16,151 bases of DNA from MADRE2 sp964397015 (GCA_964397015.1 CAYNHL010000085.1:1-16151); one strand, 5' to 3'. Shown: positions 6,089 through 15,170, counted from the stretch's first letter. The notes: generated by a model not told the origin, from the sequence alone. Numbers and translations are program-made.

Positions 6089-8203
6089 TTAATGGTAAAG
6101 GGTGACAACCGGTTCCTTGAGTATCATGTCAATGGATTCTTTTGCCGTGGCTGCAATCCTGGGAAAAACATCGTCAATTTTGGTAAGCTGGCGCAGATTT
6201 TCAGCCGTTCGAAGAATGAGTCTTGCAAAATCACCTTCAGCAATGTCGGTTTTACCCATTAGCTGGTGCCATGGAGTGTCATGGGCCCAGGCATAGGTCA
6301 GTGCCGCCGGCTGGATAAACAGGTTGGGAGCGAAAAAGCCCTGTTCCTGCATCCTTACGGCAAAGGGTCGTAACTTTTTTCGAATTTCAAGAAAAGCCGT
6401 AACCAGGCGCTGGGGAGTTGCCCGGTCATACAGCGGATCGTCGGTAAACTCCTTTTCATTGACAAACGCGGCTATAATGGATGCCAGAAGAGCAGGATCC
6501 GACTGTGGCAGCAGTTTGTGCCGGATGCTCTGGGCCACCAGAAGCGGGGTATCCATCCTTAGTTTCGATGCCCAGATGCCGTCATCTGTCAGCTTTCCTT
6601 CCGGGGTTACATAGGCTTCTTTAATCAAAAAATTCATGTGTTCCACAAAATCATTCCACAAAAATTCCATGCCATGACCAAATTGTTTTCGGGCCAGTTT
6701 TCCTTTTTTTTTGCCTAAAGAGATCATGTAGGATGCAAAAGATTTGTCCAGAAGAGTGCTGATCTGGTCCGGAGTATGGGACAAAAGCAGGTTGAGAACC
6801 ATTGTGAAATCGATCTTTATCCGGCTCTGGATGTCTATGGGCGGTGAATGGATCAGCCTGGCAATGTATCGAAGGTTCATGAATTTTCCGGGAAGTACCA
6901 TTCCAAATCCAATATTGTCCATGCCACGCCGTCCGGCCCGCCCGGTCATCTGCTGGAATTCGCTCGTGCTCAGGGGCATGAATTCCACGCCGTTGAACCT
7001 GTCGGAATTCAGGATGACAACCGACCTGGCAGGGAAGTTCACGCCGGCGGCCACGGTTGAAGTGGCGAACATGGCATCCAGAAGACCCTCGGCCATGAGG
7101 GTTTCCACAACGACTTTCCAGGCTGGCAGATGTCCGCTGTGGTGAGCGCCGACCGCTGCATGTTCCAGAAACTCCCGCTGCCGGTGTTGTTCAAGATGAG
7201 GATTGCCTGCCACAAGCTCGTCGAGTTTGAGGCGCAGCTTTTCTTTCCGGTCCGGGTCGCGGGCAAGGATCTCCCCGGTGCAAAGTTTTATGGCCTGGTC
7301 ACATTCAGCCCTGGATTTTAAAAAGAAAATGGCCGGCAGCATGTCATAGGTATGCATTACCTTTAAAATATCCCCCAAGGGCGGCAGCTGTCCCGGCGGC
7401 GCCAGCATTGGTTTGTGCTGCTGGCTTAAAAAAGATAACACACCCTGGTGAAGCTGCGGTTTGGATGATCCTCCCGTTTTTTTCAAAAGGGGATACAAGG
7501 TGCCGGAAGGGTGGAAGAAAACAGGAAACAGAGGCACCGGGCGCCGTGTGTTTTCAATGACTTCACAACGTTTTCCCCGGATGGATTCCAGCCAGCCCGC
7601 TATCTGGAAGGGATTGCCTATGGTAGCGGACAACAGGAGCAATGGAATCCTCGACGGCATGTAGATCATGATTTCTTCCCACACCACACCGCGGTCCTCG
7701 TCACCCAGGTAATGGGCCTCGTCAAGGACAATGACATCGCAGGCAAGGTCTTCTCCTGTGTACATGGCATCATAGAGCTGGTTCCTCAGGATCTCCGTGG
7801 TGCCGATAATGATGGGCGCCTCGGTGTTTTCCTTGATATCACCGGTCAGGATTCCCACCGAACCGGCACCGAAAAGTTTTGAGAAACCGGCGTGGATGGA
7901 ATTGGTCAGTGCCTTGAGCGGGGTGGCATACCAGACCTTACCCCCCTGTTCAAGGGTTTTTCTGGCCACATTTTCCGCAATCCAGGTCTTGCCCGCACCT
8001 GTCGGGGCCGTTACAAGGCAGTCGGAATGTTCTATTGCCTTTAATGCGGAAAGCTGGAACGGGTCAGGTGTAAATGCTTCTTTTTCCGGCTTTCCGATTT
8101 TTTTGAAAATATTTTTGAGTGATTTGTCGGCGCCGGGGCGGATCATGGGGCGTTTTTTCTTGAAGGCGGGCCCTGATTGCCTGCTTTTATATTGTTTCTT
8201 CAT
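6089..8203 (-). CDS. Ski2-like DEAH-box superfamily II helicase
   Basis: A 704-residue helicase with all core motifs: motif I APTGAGKT (66-73), motif Ia ATPLKALT (93-100), motif II DEAH (161-164), motif III SAT (192-194), HHSG (354-357), the motif V region TSTVAAGVNFPA (381-392) and motif VI QMTGRAGRRG (418-427). The HHSG / AAGVNFPA / TGRAGRRG combination is that of the Ski2/Mtr4/HelY branch, not RecQ or DEAD-box RNA helicases. The C-terminal part (about 630-690), with W near 645, EGDFARLILRTAENLRQL and a helical tail, resembles a DSHCT-like domain. The N-terminal 40 residues are very basic and could bind nucleic acid. Bacterial members are poorly characterised; an RNA-processing or structured-RNA unwinding role is an inference, strengthened slightly by ettA in the same operon. 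The ATG at 8203 has no clear Shine-Dalgarno. It heads the helicase-ridA-ettA-eamA operon. Confidence 0.88.
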   Translation of the reverse strand: MKKQYKSRQSGPAFKKKRPMIRPGADKSLKNIFKKIGKPEKEAFTPDPFQLSALKAIEHSDCLVTAPTGAGKTWIAENVARKTLEQGGKVWYATPLKALTNSIHAGFSKLFGAGSVGILTGDIKENTEAPIIIGTTEILRNQLYDAMYTGEDLACDVIVLDEAHYLGDEDRGVVWEEIMIYMPSRIPLLLLSATIGNPFQIAGWLESIRGKRCEVIENTRRPVPLFPVFFHPSGTLYPLLKKTGGSSKPQLHQGVLSFLSQQHKPMLAPPGQLPPLGDILKVMHTYDMLPAIFFLKSRAECDQAIKLCTGEILARDPDRKEKLRLKLDELVAGNPHLEQHRQREFLEHAAVGAHHSGHLPAWKVVVETLMAEGLLDAMFATSTVAAGVNFPARSVVILNSDRFNGVEFMPLSTSEFQQMTGRAGRRGMDNIGFGMVLPGKFMNLRYIARLIHSPPIDIQSRIKIDFTMVLNLLLSHTPDQISTLLDKSFASYMISLGKKKGKLARKQFGHGMEFLWNDFVEHMNFLIKEAYVTPEGKLTDDGIWASKLRMDTPLLVAQSIRHKLLPQSDPALLASIIAAFVNEKEFTDDPLYDRATPQRLVTAFLEIRKKLRPFAVRMQEQGFFAPNLFIQPAALTYAWAHDTPWHQLMGKTDIAEGDFARLILRTAENLRQLTKIDDVFPRIAATAKESIDMILKEPVVTLYH

Positions 8204-8359
8204 AGCTGTGATAGAACCATAAATTCACATAATATGCAATAGGTGTTCTCATCGTGGATAAATGCCGCAGCAGGCCTGCCACTATTTTGTTATATTTACT
8301 TCATACGTGGATACTGGTAATATGAAGCTTCACACTCTCACCAGGAAAGCCGTTTTATT
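8204..8359. promoter_or_regulatory. Divergent intergenic region between helicase operon and signalling operon
   Basis: These 156 bases must hold the promoters of both the minus-strand helicase operon and the plus-strand phosphatase/kinase pair. Visible elements are the 10-base palindrome GCAGGCCTGC at 8270-8279, a possible operator, and an extended -10-like TGGTAATAT ending about 40 bases before the plus-strand ATG, with only a weak -35 candidate. No sigma-54 or convincing sigma-70 pair was found on either strand. Confidence 0.35.
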
Positions 8360-10150
8360 ATGATGAATCAGTTCAATCCGGGAAACAACAGCCTTGAAAG
8401 CGATAACAGGCTGGACAACATCAGCAAAAGCGAGCAACTTGCCCACGCTTTGTTCAGAATTTCCAATGCCGTCAATACCACGGAAAATCTCGATGAGCTG
8501 TTTTTGTCCATCTACGATACATTGAACAATTTGAAACCCCTGCCCAATTTTTTTATCTGCCTTGTGGAAGAAGATAAAAAAGTCATGAATTTTCCGTTTT
8601 ACATCGATGAATTTGATGAAGACAGCGTGATCCGCACGGTGAACTATGATGAAAACAGCAGTTTCATCACCATAGACGTTATTAAATCCAGAAAACCTTT
8701 GTTCCTTGATGAACGACAGCTTGAAAAAAGGCATACATCCAACCGGGCAGCCGGAACCATGTCAAAGGTATGGCTTGGAGTTCCGCTTGTTATCCGGGGG
8801 CAGGTCATCGGCGTGATGGCGGTTCAGCATTACCGTGATCCCGGGTATTTCAGCAAAAAAGATATGGACCTGTTCGTGGCGGTTTCAGAACAGATCGCCC
8901 TTGCCATTGACCGCAAGCAGTCCCAGGAGATCATCCTTGCTCATCAGCAGACTTTGGAAAAAAAGGTGGCAGAGCGTACCAAAGAGCTTAATGCGGCCCT
9001 GGACAAACTGACTGAAAGCGAGACACATTTCAGGGAAACCATAGAGCTTTTACCGGAAATGGTGTTCGAGACCGATGACCGGTTCATGATCACCTATGCC
9101 AATAAAAAAGCACATGAAATGTTTTTGTATACACGCCGGGACATTGAAAAGGGTATTGCAGCCGTTGATATAATTGCCCCGAAAGACCGCAAGCGTGCCA
9201 GCGAAAACATGATCAGGTCCATTTCCGGGGAACGGGTGGAACTGAGAGAGTATGAAGTGGTGCGAAAGGACGGGACAGCTTTTCCGGCCATTATCGAATC
9301 TCTTCCTGTCATGAAGGGGGGAAAGTGTGTGGGCATGCGGGGGGTGATCATCGACATGACCGCCCAGAAAAAAATCCAGAAGGACAAGGAGCGTATGGCC
9401 GCTGCTCAAAAGGAACTGGAGATTGCAAGAAATCTCCAGGCCTCTTTGCTGCCCTCCCTGGAAAATTTCAACGGGCACGGCCTTGAGATGGCGGCCAGCA
9501 TGGCTCCGGCTGAATCAGTGGGCGGAGACTATTATGACGTGATCGTTTCTCCGGACAAAAAGCTCTGGTTCGGTATAGGAGATGTCACCGGTCACGGGCT
9601 CATGTCCGGCCTGGTCATGATGATGGCCCAGGTGGCCGTCAACACCCTGATACGTTCCGTTCCAGGCCTGACTCCTGCCGAGGTCCTGATATATGCAAAC
9701 CGCATCCTCCAGGTCAATATACGCGATCGGCTCAAGGATGACCATTACATGACCATCAGCTTGATAAAGGAAGAAAAGCCCGGTGTCTACTCATATGCCG
9801 GAGCCCATGAAACCATACTGGTTTACAGGGCTGCCGCCCGCATTGTTGAACAGATTCCGGCAAAAGGGATGTGGCTCGGGATCATTCCGGACATCTCAAA
9901 ACCCACTTTCGAGCACTCAGGCAGGTTTTACCTGGAAAAAGACGATGTCGTATGCCTTTATACAGACGGCGTGATCGAGGCGCGCAACCATAAAAAAGAG
10001 CAGTTTGACATTCAACGGCTTGAACGGTTCTTTAAAACCCATGCCCACCACACACCGGATCACATCAAGGAATGTCTTTCAAAAGAACTGCTCACTTACA
10101 TGGACCGGCAGAAAGATGACATGACCTTTTTGATTTTGAAAAAATTATGA
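8360..10150 (+). CDS. GAF-PAS-SpoIIE/RsbU-type serine/threonine phosphatase
   Basis: A 596-residue cytoplasmic protein with no membrane segment. Residues about 25-190 are a GAF domain, about 190-220 a coiled coil, about 222-338 a PAS domain followed by a second helical linker, and about 385-596 a SpoIIE/RsbU-type PP2C phosphatase. Metal-binding motifs are intact: VGGDYYD (387-393), GDVTGHG (407-413), YTDGVIEA (534-541) and DDMT (586-589). The linker segment IARNLQASLLP is the usual entry into this phosphatase class. Family knowledge: such proteins dephosphorylate STAS anti-anti-sigma factors to switch a sigma factor or another partner. No STAS or anti-sigma gene is in the window, so the target is unknown. 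AGGAAAG (8343-8349) precedes the first of two adjacent ATGs. The gene ends 43 bases before the hybrid kinase, so they are probably co-transcribed. The GAF domain is closely related to GAF 2 of that kinase. Confidence 0.9.
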   Translation: MMNQFNPGNNSLESDNRLDNISKSEQLAHALFRISNAVNTTENLDELFLSIYDTLNNLKPLPNFFICLVEEDKKVMNFPFYIDEFDEDSVIRTVNYDENSSFITIDVIKSRKPLFLDERQLEKRHTSNRAAGTMSKVWLGVPLVIRGQVIGVMAVQHYRDPGYFSKKDMDLFVAVSEQIALAIDRKQSQEIILAHQQTLEKKVAERTKELNAALDKLTESETHFRETIELLPEMVFETDDRFMITYANKKAHEMFLYTRRDIEKGIAAVDIIAPKDRKRASENMIRSISGERVELREYEVVRKDGTAFPAIIESLPVMKGGKCVGMRGVIIDMTAQKKIQKDKERMAAAQKELEIARNLQASLLPSLENFNGHGLEMAASMAPAESVGGDYYDVIVSPDKKLWFGIGDVTGHGLMSGLVMMMAQVAVNTLIRSVPGLTPAEVLIYANRILQVNIRDRLKDDHYMTISLIKEEKPGVYSYAGAHETILVYRAAARIVEQIPAKGMWLGIIPDISKPTFEHSGRFYLEKDDVVCLYTDGVIEARNHKKEQFDIQRLERFFKTHAHHTPDHIKECLSKELLTYMDRQKDDMTFLILKKL

Positions 10151-10193
10151 CTGTTACCAGATACACAACAAGGACAAAGCTGCTGATACTGCT

Positions 10194-13100
10194 ATGGAAA
10201 CAACTGTAAACGGCCGGGACGCGGCCAGAACCATCCAGGTACTGTTCGAAATTTCAAGTGCGGTGAACAATACAGTGAACCTGGACGAGCTTTACCGGGC
10301 CATTCATGTTTCCCTGGGGAAAATAATGGATGCCGAAAATTTTGCCATCGCCCTGTATCACAAGGACAAGGATTCCATTACATTTCCCTATTTTGTCGAT
10401 GAAAAAGATCAGCATCTTTTTGAAATAGTATCTGTCAGTGAAAAAGAATCTCTTACCGCTCGGGTGATCAACGCCAACAAATCTTTGATCATAACTCATG
10501 AGCAGATGCAGAAGCTTCTGGAACAGCAGAGGGAAAAAACTGTCGGGAGTCCTTCAAAAATTTGGGCCGGAGTACCGCTTCGCATAAAGGGAAAAGCTTT
10601 CGGGGCCATTATCATTCAAAACTATCACACTGAAGATGCCATCAGGCCGTCAGACCTGGATATTTTAAATTCAGTGTCCGAATTCGTAGCCATGGCCATT
10701 GAGCGCAAGCAGGCTGAAGACAGTATCCTGCAGCGGGAAAAACTGACCCAGACCCTGTTTGCCATTTCCAACGCCGCCAATACATCCGAAAACCTTGATG
10801 AACTGTATCATTCAATATACCAGTCGCTGGATGACCTGTTCACGCTTCCCAACTTTTTCATTGCCATATACCGGGAAAAGAGAAAGTCCATGTATTTTCC
10901 GCTGTATATTGACGAATATGATTATGAAGGACAGGTTTCCTTTGTGGTGGACAATATAGAAGAGAACAGCTCCATTACAACGGATGTCATATCCAGCAAA
11001 AAACCGCTGCTGCTGAAAAGAAAAGAACTGATTCAAAAAAAGCGTGAAAGCAAGGTTACAGGAACCCTGCCTGTAATATGGATGGGGATTCCTTTAATTA
11101 TCCGGGGCAGGGTGATCGGGGTGATGGCGGCCCAGCATTACCATGATCCGGAATATTTCGATCAAAAAGACCTGGAATTTTTCATGGCTGTGTCAGACCA
11201 GGTGGCCCTTGCAATAGACCGCAGGCATTCCCAGGAAATAATAATGCAGCGGGAAAAACAGATCCTGACCTTGTCGAGCCAGACCCAGGAACTGTCTCTT
11301 GTCGCTGCTTCCATTCTGTCCATGAAAGAGGAAAAACAGGTCTTTGATTATATCAGCCGAGCCATTGTACGGCATTCAGATTATAACCGGCTGATCATGT
11401 CCTATTTTACAGACACCCACCCTTTCAGGGAAATCATCGGGTTTGCCGGTATCGATGCGGCGGAAATCGAAAAAGTGCGGAACAAGCCCGCGCCAAAAAG
11501 TTTTTTTGAAAATATATTCAAGGAAGGGGAAAGAATCAGTGAGATGTCCTGTTATTTTCCCCATACAAAACTGCATCTCCTGGGCACTGAACTGCCGGTT
11601 TTCAACAGCTGCAGGGAACCAGGAGAGAACGACAAGGGCTGGCATCCCGACGACATGCTGTTTATCAGGATGAACGATTCTGAAGGCAACTTCATGGGTG
11701 TGATATCTGTAGATGATTCCAAGTCTGCCAGACGGCCTACCATGGAAAACGTCCGTCCACTGGAAATATTTTCCAGCCTTATTTCCCAGATCATCATTTT
11801 CAGGCGTATCCAGTCAGAGCTCAGGGAACACAAGGAAAATCTCGAGAAAATGGTCGATGACCGGACCCGGGAGCTGACAACTGAAATATCGGAACGTATA
11901 CAGATAGAAAAAAAGCTGAAAAAAGCCAAAATAGAAGCTGAGGCGGCAGCACAATCCAAAGGGGAATTTCTGGCCAACATGAGCCACGAAATCAGGACAC
12001 CGATCAACGGAATCCTGGGTATGGCAGAGATCGCCATGGAAAACGACCTCGATCCGGCGCTTGATAAAATTATCAAAACCATCCAGGCAGAGGCGGATGC
12101 CCTGCTTTCCATTATCAACCAGGTGCTCGATTTTTCAAAAATCGAAGCCGGCCGCCTGACCATGGAAAAGATTTCCTTTGATTTAAGGCATACCTTTGAG
12201 CAGGCCTGTTCCACCCTGGCCATGGGAGTAAATGATACAGGTGTCGAATTTATCTCCTTTCTGTCACCTGACGTGCCGGCAAAACTTATCGGCGACCCCG
12301 GCAGGCTCAGGCAGATCCTGGTGAATCTCACATCAAATGCCATTAAATTTACACACCAGGGAGAAATTTTTGTAAAATGTGAAATGGTTCGGGATTACAA
12401 GGCCGGTGTCGAACTTCGATTCGAGGTTAAGGATACGGGAATCGGAATTGCGAAAGACATGCAGGCTGTTATTTTTGACAGTTTTCAGCAGGCTGACGGA
12501 TCTACAACCCGAAAGTACGGCGGTACCGGGCTTGGGACCACTATTTCAAAACAGCTGGTGGAATTGATGGGCGGCCGTATCGGGCTTGAAAGCACTCCTG
12601 GAAAGGGCAGCAATTTCTGGTTTACCATGAAATTAGCAAAACAGGCTGCTGCAAAAAAGAAACGGCAGGATGTTCCAGGCGTTTCCATTTCCGGGCTCAA
12701 AGCCCTGGTGGTCGATGAAAACGACACCAGCCGCGGGGTGATTCTTTCTTACCTGGCATCCTTTGGTATCCAGGCAATTGAGGTAAAAGACATGAACAGG
12801 GCACTGGGCATGCTGGAAAAGGAGAAAGGCACAGGCAGGAAGGCGGATCTTGTCATTTTACAGGCCCGCGACAGCCGGAATAAAACGTTTGAACTGGCCG
12901 GCAGGATAAGAAAGAACAAAGCCTTGAAAAAAATTCCCATTGTCATGATAACAGCACCGGGCAGGCAGGGTGATGGCGCAGCCTGCCGAAAGGCTGGAAT
13001 AAATGCATATATGGTAAAGCCGGTGAAGCATGAAGAGCTTAAAAACGTCATTACCTCGGTCATGAGCCCTGTTAAGGACGATGCAGGAGAAAAAACCGCT

Positions 13101-13988
13101 CTTGTCACCCGGCACAGCATAGCAGAGCAGTCATACGGTCATTACCAGGTGCTGCTTGCAGAAGATTACCCGACCAACCGGCAGGTGGCTGTCCGCCATT
13201 TAAGATCGGCCGGATACGGGGTCAGGGTCGCTGAAAACGGTGAAGAAGCCGTGCAAATGTTTTTGAACAGACGATTTGACCTTATCCTTATGGACATCCA
13301 GATGCCTGTCATGGACGGGTATGCGGCTACAAAAAAAATCAGGCGCCATGAAGCCTCAAAAGCCATGCCCCGGACTCCGATTGTCGCCATGACGGCCCAT
13401 GCCCTGACAGGTTATCACGAAAAATGCCTCAAGGCCGGAATGGACGATTACATGACCAAGCCGCTGAAACGCGAAACTTTCCTGGCAATGGTCCGCAAAT
13501 GGACAGCTGGAGCTAAAGGTTCAAACCGCCAGGATCCTGGCAGACAGGCTGTCATGGATGCCGGCAAGACAGCCGCGCGGGTCGACCGGGCTCTCCTGGA
13601 CCAGGCTCCCGTGGACCGGAAAGATACCATGGATATACGGCAGGCACTGGATGAATTCGAAAATGACACGGAATTTTTGTTCGAGGTGATTCAAGAATTT
13701 TTCGAGGCTGTTGACAGGCAGATGCCCAAAATTGCCCTTGCCGTTTCCAGCAGTAACAAAGCTGTCATACAAAAAGAAGCCCATGCCATCAAGGGTGGAG
13801 CCGCCAACCTGACCGCTGTCCGCCTGTCAGAGGCAGCCTCGGATCTTGAAAAAGCAGGAAAGTCCGGTGACCTGGAAAAATGCAGGACCGCTTTCAGGCG
13901 CCTGAGAGAAGAAGTGGATGCCGTTCACCGCTACATGGAAACGGTAACCGTCGAAATGTTCAGCAGGGACTTTCCTGATGGTCAATGA
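10194..13988 (+). CDS. Multi-GAF hybrid histidine kinase with two receivers and Hpt
   Basis: A 1264-residue cytoplasmic kinase. GAF 1 covers about 10-172, GAF 2 about 183-345 and a divergent GAF-like domain about 365-540; a coiled coil (about 540-590) leads into HisKA with the phospho-acceptor His598 in MSHEIRTP. HATPase motifs are present: N box with Asn711 and Asn715, DTGIGI (747-752) and GGTGLGT (776-782). Receiver 1 (about 834-958) keeps an acidic pair and Lys942, but Gln890 stands where the phospho-acceptor Asp belongs, so it should not be phosphorylated. Receiver 2 (about 985-1105) is complete: Glu990, Asp991, Asp1034, Thr1067 and Lys1089. The Hpt domain (about 1145-1245) has His1197 in AHAIKGGAANL. 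The likely relay is His598 to Asp1034 to His1197, then to an unknown response regulator. No transmembrane segment is seen, so the input is intracellular. It ends 33 bases from the convergent DUF4197 gene, with no clear terminator between. Confidence 0.93.
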   Translation: METTVNGRDAARTIQVLFEISSAVNNTVNLDELYRAIHVSLGKIMDAENFAIALYHKDKDSITFPYFVDEKDQHLFEIVSVSEKESLTARVINANKSLIITHEQMQKLLEQQREKTVGSPSKIWAGVPLRIKGKAFGAIIIQNYHTEDAIRPSDLDILNSVSEFVAMAIERKQAEDSILQREKLTQTLFAISNAANTSENLDELYHSIYQSLDDLFTLPNFFIAIYREKRKSMYFPLYIDEYDYEGQVSFVVDNIEENSSITTDVISSKKPLLLKRKELIQKKRESKVTGTLPVIWMGIPLIIRGRVIGVMAAQHYHDPEYFDQKDLEFFMAVSDQVALAIDRRHSQEIIMQREKQILTLSSQTQELSLVAASILSMKEEKQVFDYISRAIVRHSDYNRLIMSYFTDTHPFREIIGFAGIDAAEIEKVRNKPAPKSFFENIFKEGERISEMSCYFPHTKLHLLGTELPVFNSCREPGENDKGWHPDDMLFIRMNDSEGNFMGVISVDDSKSARRPTMENVRPLEIFSSLISQIIIFRRIQSELREHKENLEKMVDDRTRELTTEISERIQIEKKLKKAKIEAEAAAQSKGEFLANMSHEIRTPINGILGMAEIAMENDLDPALDKIIKTIQAEADALLSIINQVLDFSKIEAGRLTMEKISFDLRHTFEQACSTLAMGVNDTGVEFISFLSPDVPAKLIGDPGRLRQILVNLTSNAIKFTHQGEIFVKCEMVRDYKAGVELRFEVKDTGIGIAKDMQAVIFDSFQQADGSTTRKYGGTGLGTTISKQLVELMGGRIGLESTPGKGSNFWFTMKLAKQAAAKKKRQDVPGVSISGLKALVVDENDTSRGVILSYLASFGIQAIEVKDMNRALGMLEKEKGTGRKADLVILQARDSRNKTFELAGRIRKNKALKKIPIVMITAPGRQGDGAACRKAGINAYMVKPVKHEELKNVITSVMSPVKDDAGEKTALVTRHSIAEQSYGHYQVLLAEDYPTNRQVAVRHLRSAGYGVRVAENGEEAVQMFLNRRFDLILMDIQMPVMDGYAATKKIRRHEASKAMPRTPIVAMTAHALTGYHEKCLKAGMDDYMTKPLKRETFLAMVRKWTAGAKGSNRQDPGRQAVMDAGKTAARVDRALLDQAPVDRKDTMDIRQALDEFENDTEFLFEVIQEFFEAVDRQMPKIALAVSSSNKAVIQKEAHAIKGGAANLTAVRLSEAASDLEKAGKSGDLEKCRTAFRRLREEVDAVHRYMETVTVEMFSRDFPDGQ

Positions 13989-14021
13989 AATGCAGGGCGC
14001 CTTTGATACCTGACGGTCACT

Positions 14022-14771
14022 CTACCTGTTGAACACCTTTTTCAAAAGCTCCGTGGTGCGTTTGGCCGGGTTCTGCCGGATGGCGGCCTCTTCTTTGGCA
14101 ATATAATAAAAAATACCGTCCATGCCCTTTTGAACAACATATTGTTTAAGATCAGCACTTACATTGGGTACAAAGGGTATGGATTCGTACCGGGACATCA
14201 TGTTGTCATATGCCCGGACAGCCCCTACTTCAGACAGCGCCTGGTCGACGACAGGCGCCATTTCCATGGAAAGTGCAGGGGACATCTTTTCCTTGAAATA
14301 CTGGGTGGCGGCATCATCCGGGCCGTTGTAGATATTGGTCACATCCTCGAAGGTCATCTGTGAAATGGCATCAAAAAAGAGCGTCCTGGCCCTTGGGGCA
14401 GCCGCTTCCGCCGCGCGGTTCAATTTCAGTTCAAGGTCGTCCATCAAAAATCCCATACCGGCTTTGTCCAGGAAGGTCTTTGCCTGGCCGAGCCTGTCCG
14501 GCAGCGGTATGTGAATCATTTCATCCATATTGAAACCATCTGTCTGACCCAGCTGGTTGACAACGTTTTCAGATCCTACGCGCAGGGCTTCTTTGAGCCC
14601 GGCGGTTATATCTTCAGAGGACAGGGCGCCCTGGGTGTCTTTTTCAGAAACCGAATCTACAAGGCTTTTGGCCCTGTCAAGCCAGGATGTGCCAAAGGCG
14701 GTCGATCCTGTGGAAAACAGTGCGCCGCAGCACATCAGTCCGGTGATCAACAATACAGGTAATTTTCTCAT
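14022..14771 (-). CDS. DUF4197 family exported protein
   Basis: A 249-residue protein with a clear N-terminal export signal: basic MRK, a hydrophobic core (about 4-17) and small residues to about 27 (STAFG before TSW). Two Cys (14-15) lie in the signal, but the preceding LM does not fit a good lipobox, so a cleaved periplasmic protein is more likely than a lipoprotein. The mature region starts with a SLVDSVS segment followed by TAGLKEALRVGSENVVNQLG, then helical stretches with IPLPDRL and PRARTLFFDAISQMTFED. These are typical of DUF4197, a widespread family of unknown function. The ATG at 14771 has AAGGG just before it. It stands alone, convergent with the hybrid kinase and divergent from the tRNA gene. 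No function can be assigned. Confidence 0.85.
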   Translation of the reverse strand: MRKLPVLLITGLMCCGALFSTGSTAFGTSWLDRAKSLVDSVSEKDTQGALSSEDITAGLKEALRVGSENVVNQLGQTDGFNMDEMIHIPLPDRLGQAKTFLDKAGMGFLMDDLELKLNRAAEAAAPRARTLFFDAISQMTFEDVTNIYNGPDDAATQYFKEKMSPALSMEMAPVVDQALSEVGAVRAYDNMMSRYESIPFVPNVSADLKQYVVQKGMDGIFYYIAKEEAAIRQNPAKRTTELLKKVFNR

Positions 14772-15084
14772 AAACCCTTCTTATCGCAGTTATTTTTTCA
14801 AGGCTTCCCGGTTAATGGTTCCGGGTACTGGTTCTATTCTGCTAGTACATAATTTGCATTTCAGGGTCAAGTAAAATATACAGGCGCAGTTTTGTTTTAC
14901 CTGCCGCATAAAGCTGCCCCGGCCGTATCCCGGTGGCATCCTGTGCCGATACCACCGGCACTCATGTTCACAACAAAAATCTGGAACGGATCAAGGTCGA
15001 GTCAAAAATACTTGATATGCCATGTTCGTGTCTTGACTCTTTTTTTAAAAGCTGATAATTACACTTTGTTTCAATAAAAGATAT
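14772..15084. other. Non-coding region between the DUF4197 gene and tRNA-Pro
   Basis: No credible gene is present on either strand. It must contain the promoter of the minus-strand DUF4197 gene and the tRNA promoter. The main structure is an inverted repeat with 7-bp arms CCGGTGG (14930-14936) and CCACCGG (14952-14958). It overlaps an alternative GTATC/GATAC pairing (14925-14929 with 14948-14952). Its role is unknown. Confidence 0.5.
15033..15059 (+). promoter_or_regulatory. Candidate promoter of tRNA-Pro
   Basis: TTGACT (15033-15038, five of six matches) and GATAAT (15054-15059, five of six) are separated by 15 bases, shorter than the 17-base optimum. Transcription would start near 15066, about 19 bases before the mature tRNA. 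The position is right for a tRNA promoter, but the spacing makes it provisional. Confidence 0.45.
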
Positions 15085-15161
15085 CGGGACGTAGCGCAGC
15101 CTGGTAGCGCACTTGTCTGGGGGACAAGTGGTCGCTGGTTCAAATCCAGTCGTCCCGACCA
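15085..15161 (+). tRNA. tRNA-Pro (GGG anticodon)
   Basis: A complete 77-base cloverleaf with genomically encoded CCA (15159-15161). The 7-bp acceptor stem is perfect (CGGGACG with CGTCCCG at 15151-15157). The anticodon stem CTTGT/ACAAG encloses a 7-base loop whose anticodon is GGG, reading CCC and CCU proline codons. The T arm contains GGTTCAAATCC. The sequence is close to known bacterial tRNA-Pro, including its unusual first base C. A strong terminator follows at 15171, so it is transcribed as a single tRNA. Its 3' end faces mobile-element-like genes. Confidence 0.96.
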
Positions 15162-15170
15162 TTGACAATA

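Noticed and set aside
11552..12343. Long 263-codon frame antisense to the hybrid kinase
   Set aside because: The plus-strand frame has unmistakable GAF and HisKA motifs; the antisense frame is rich in Ser/Ile/Arg with no recognisable domain, typical of a shadow frame.
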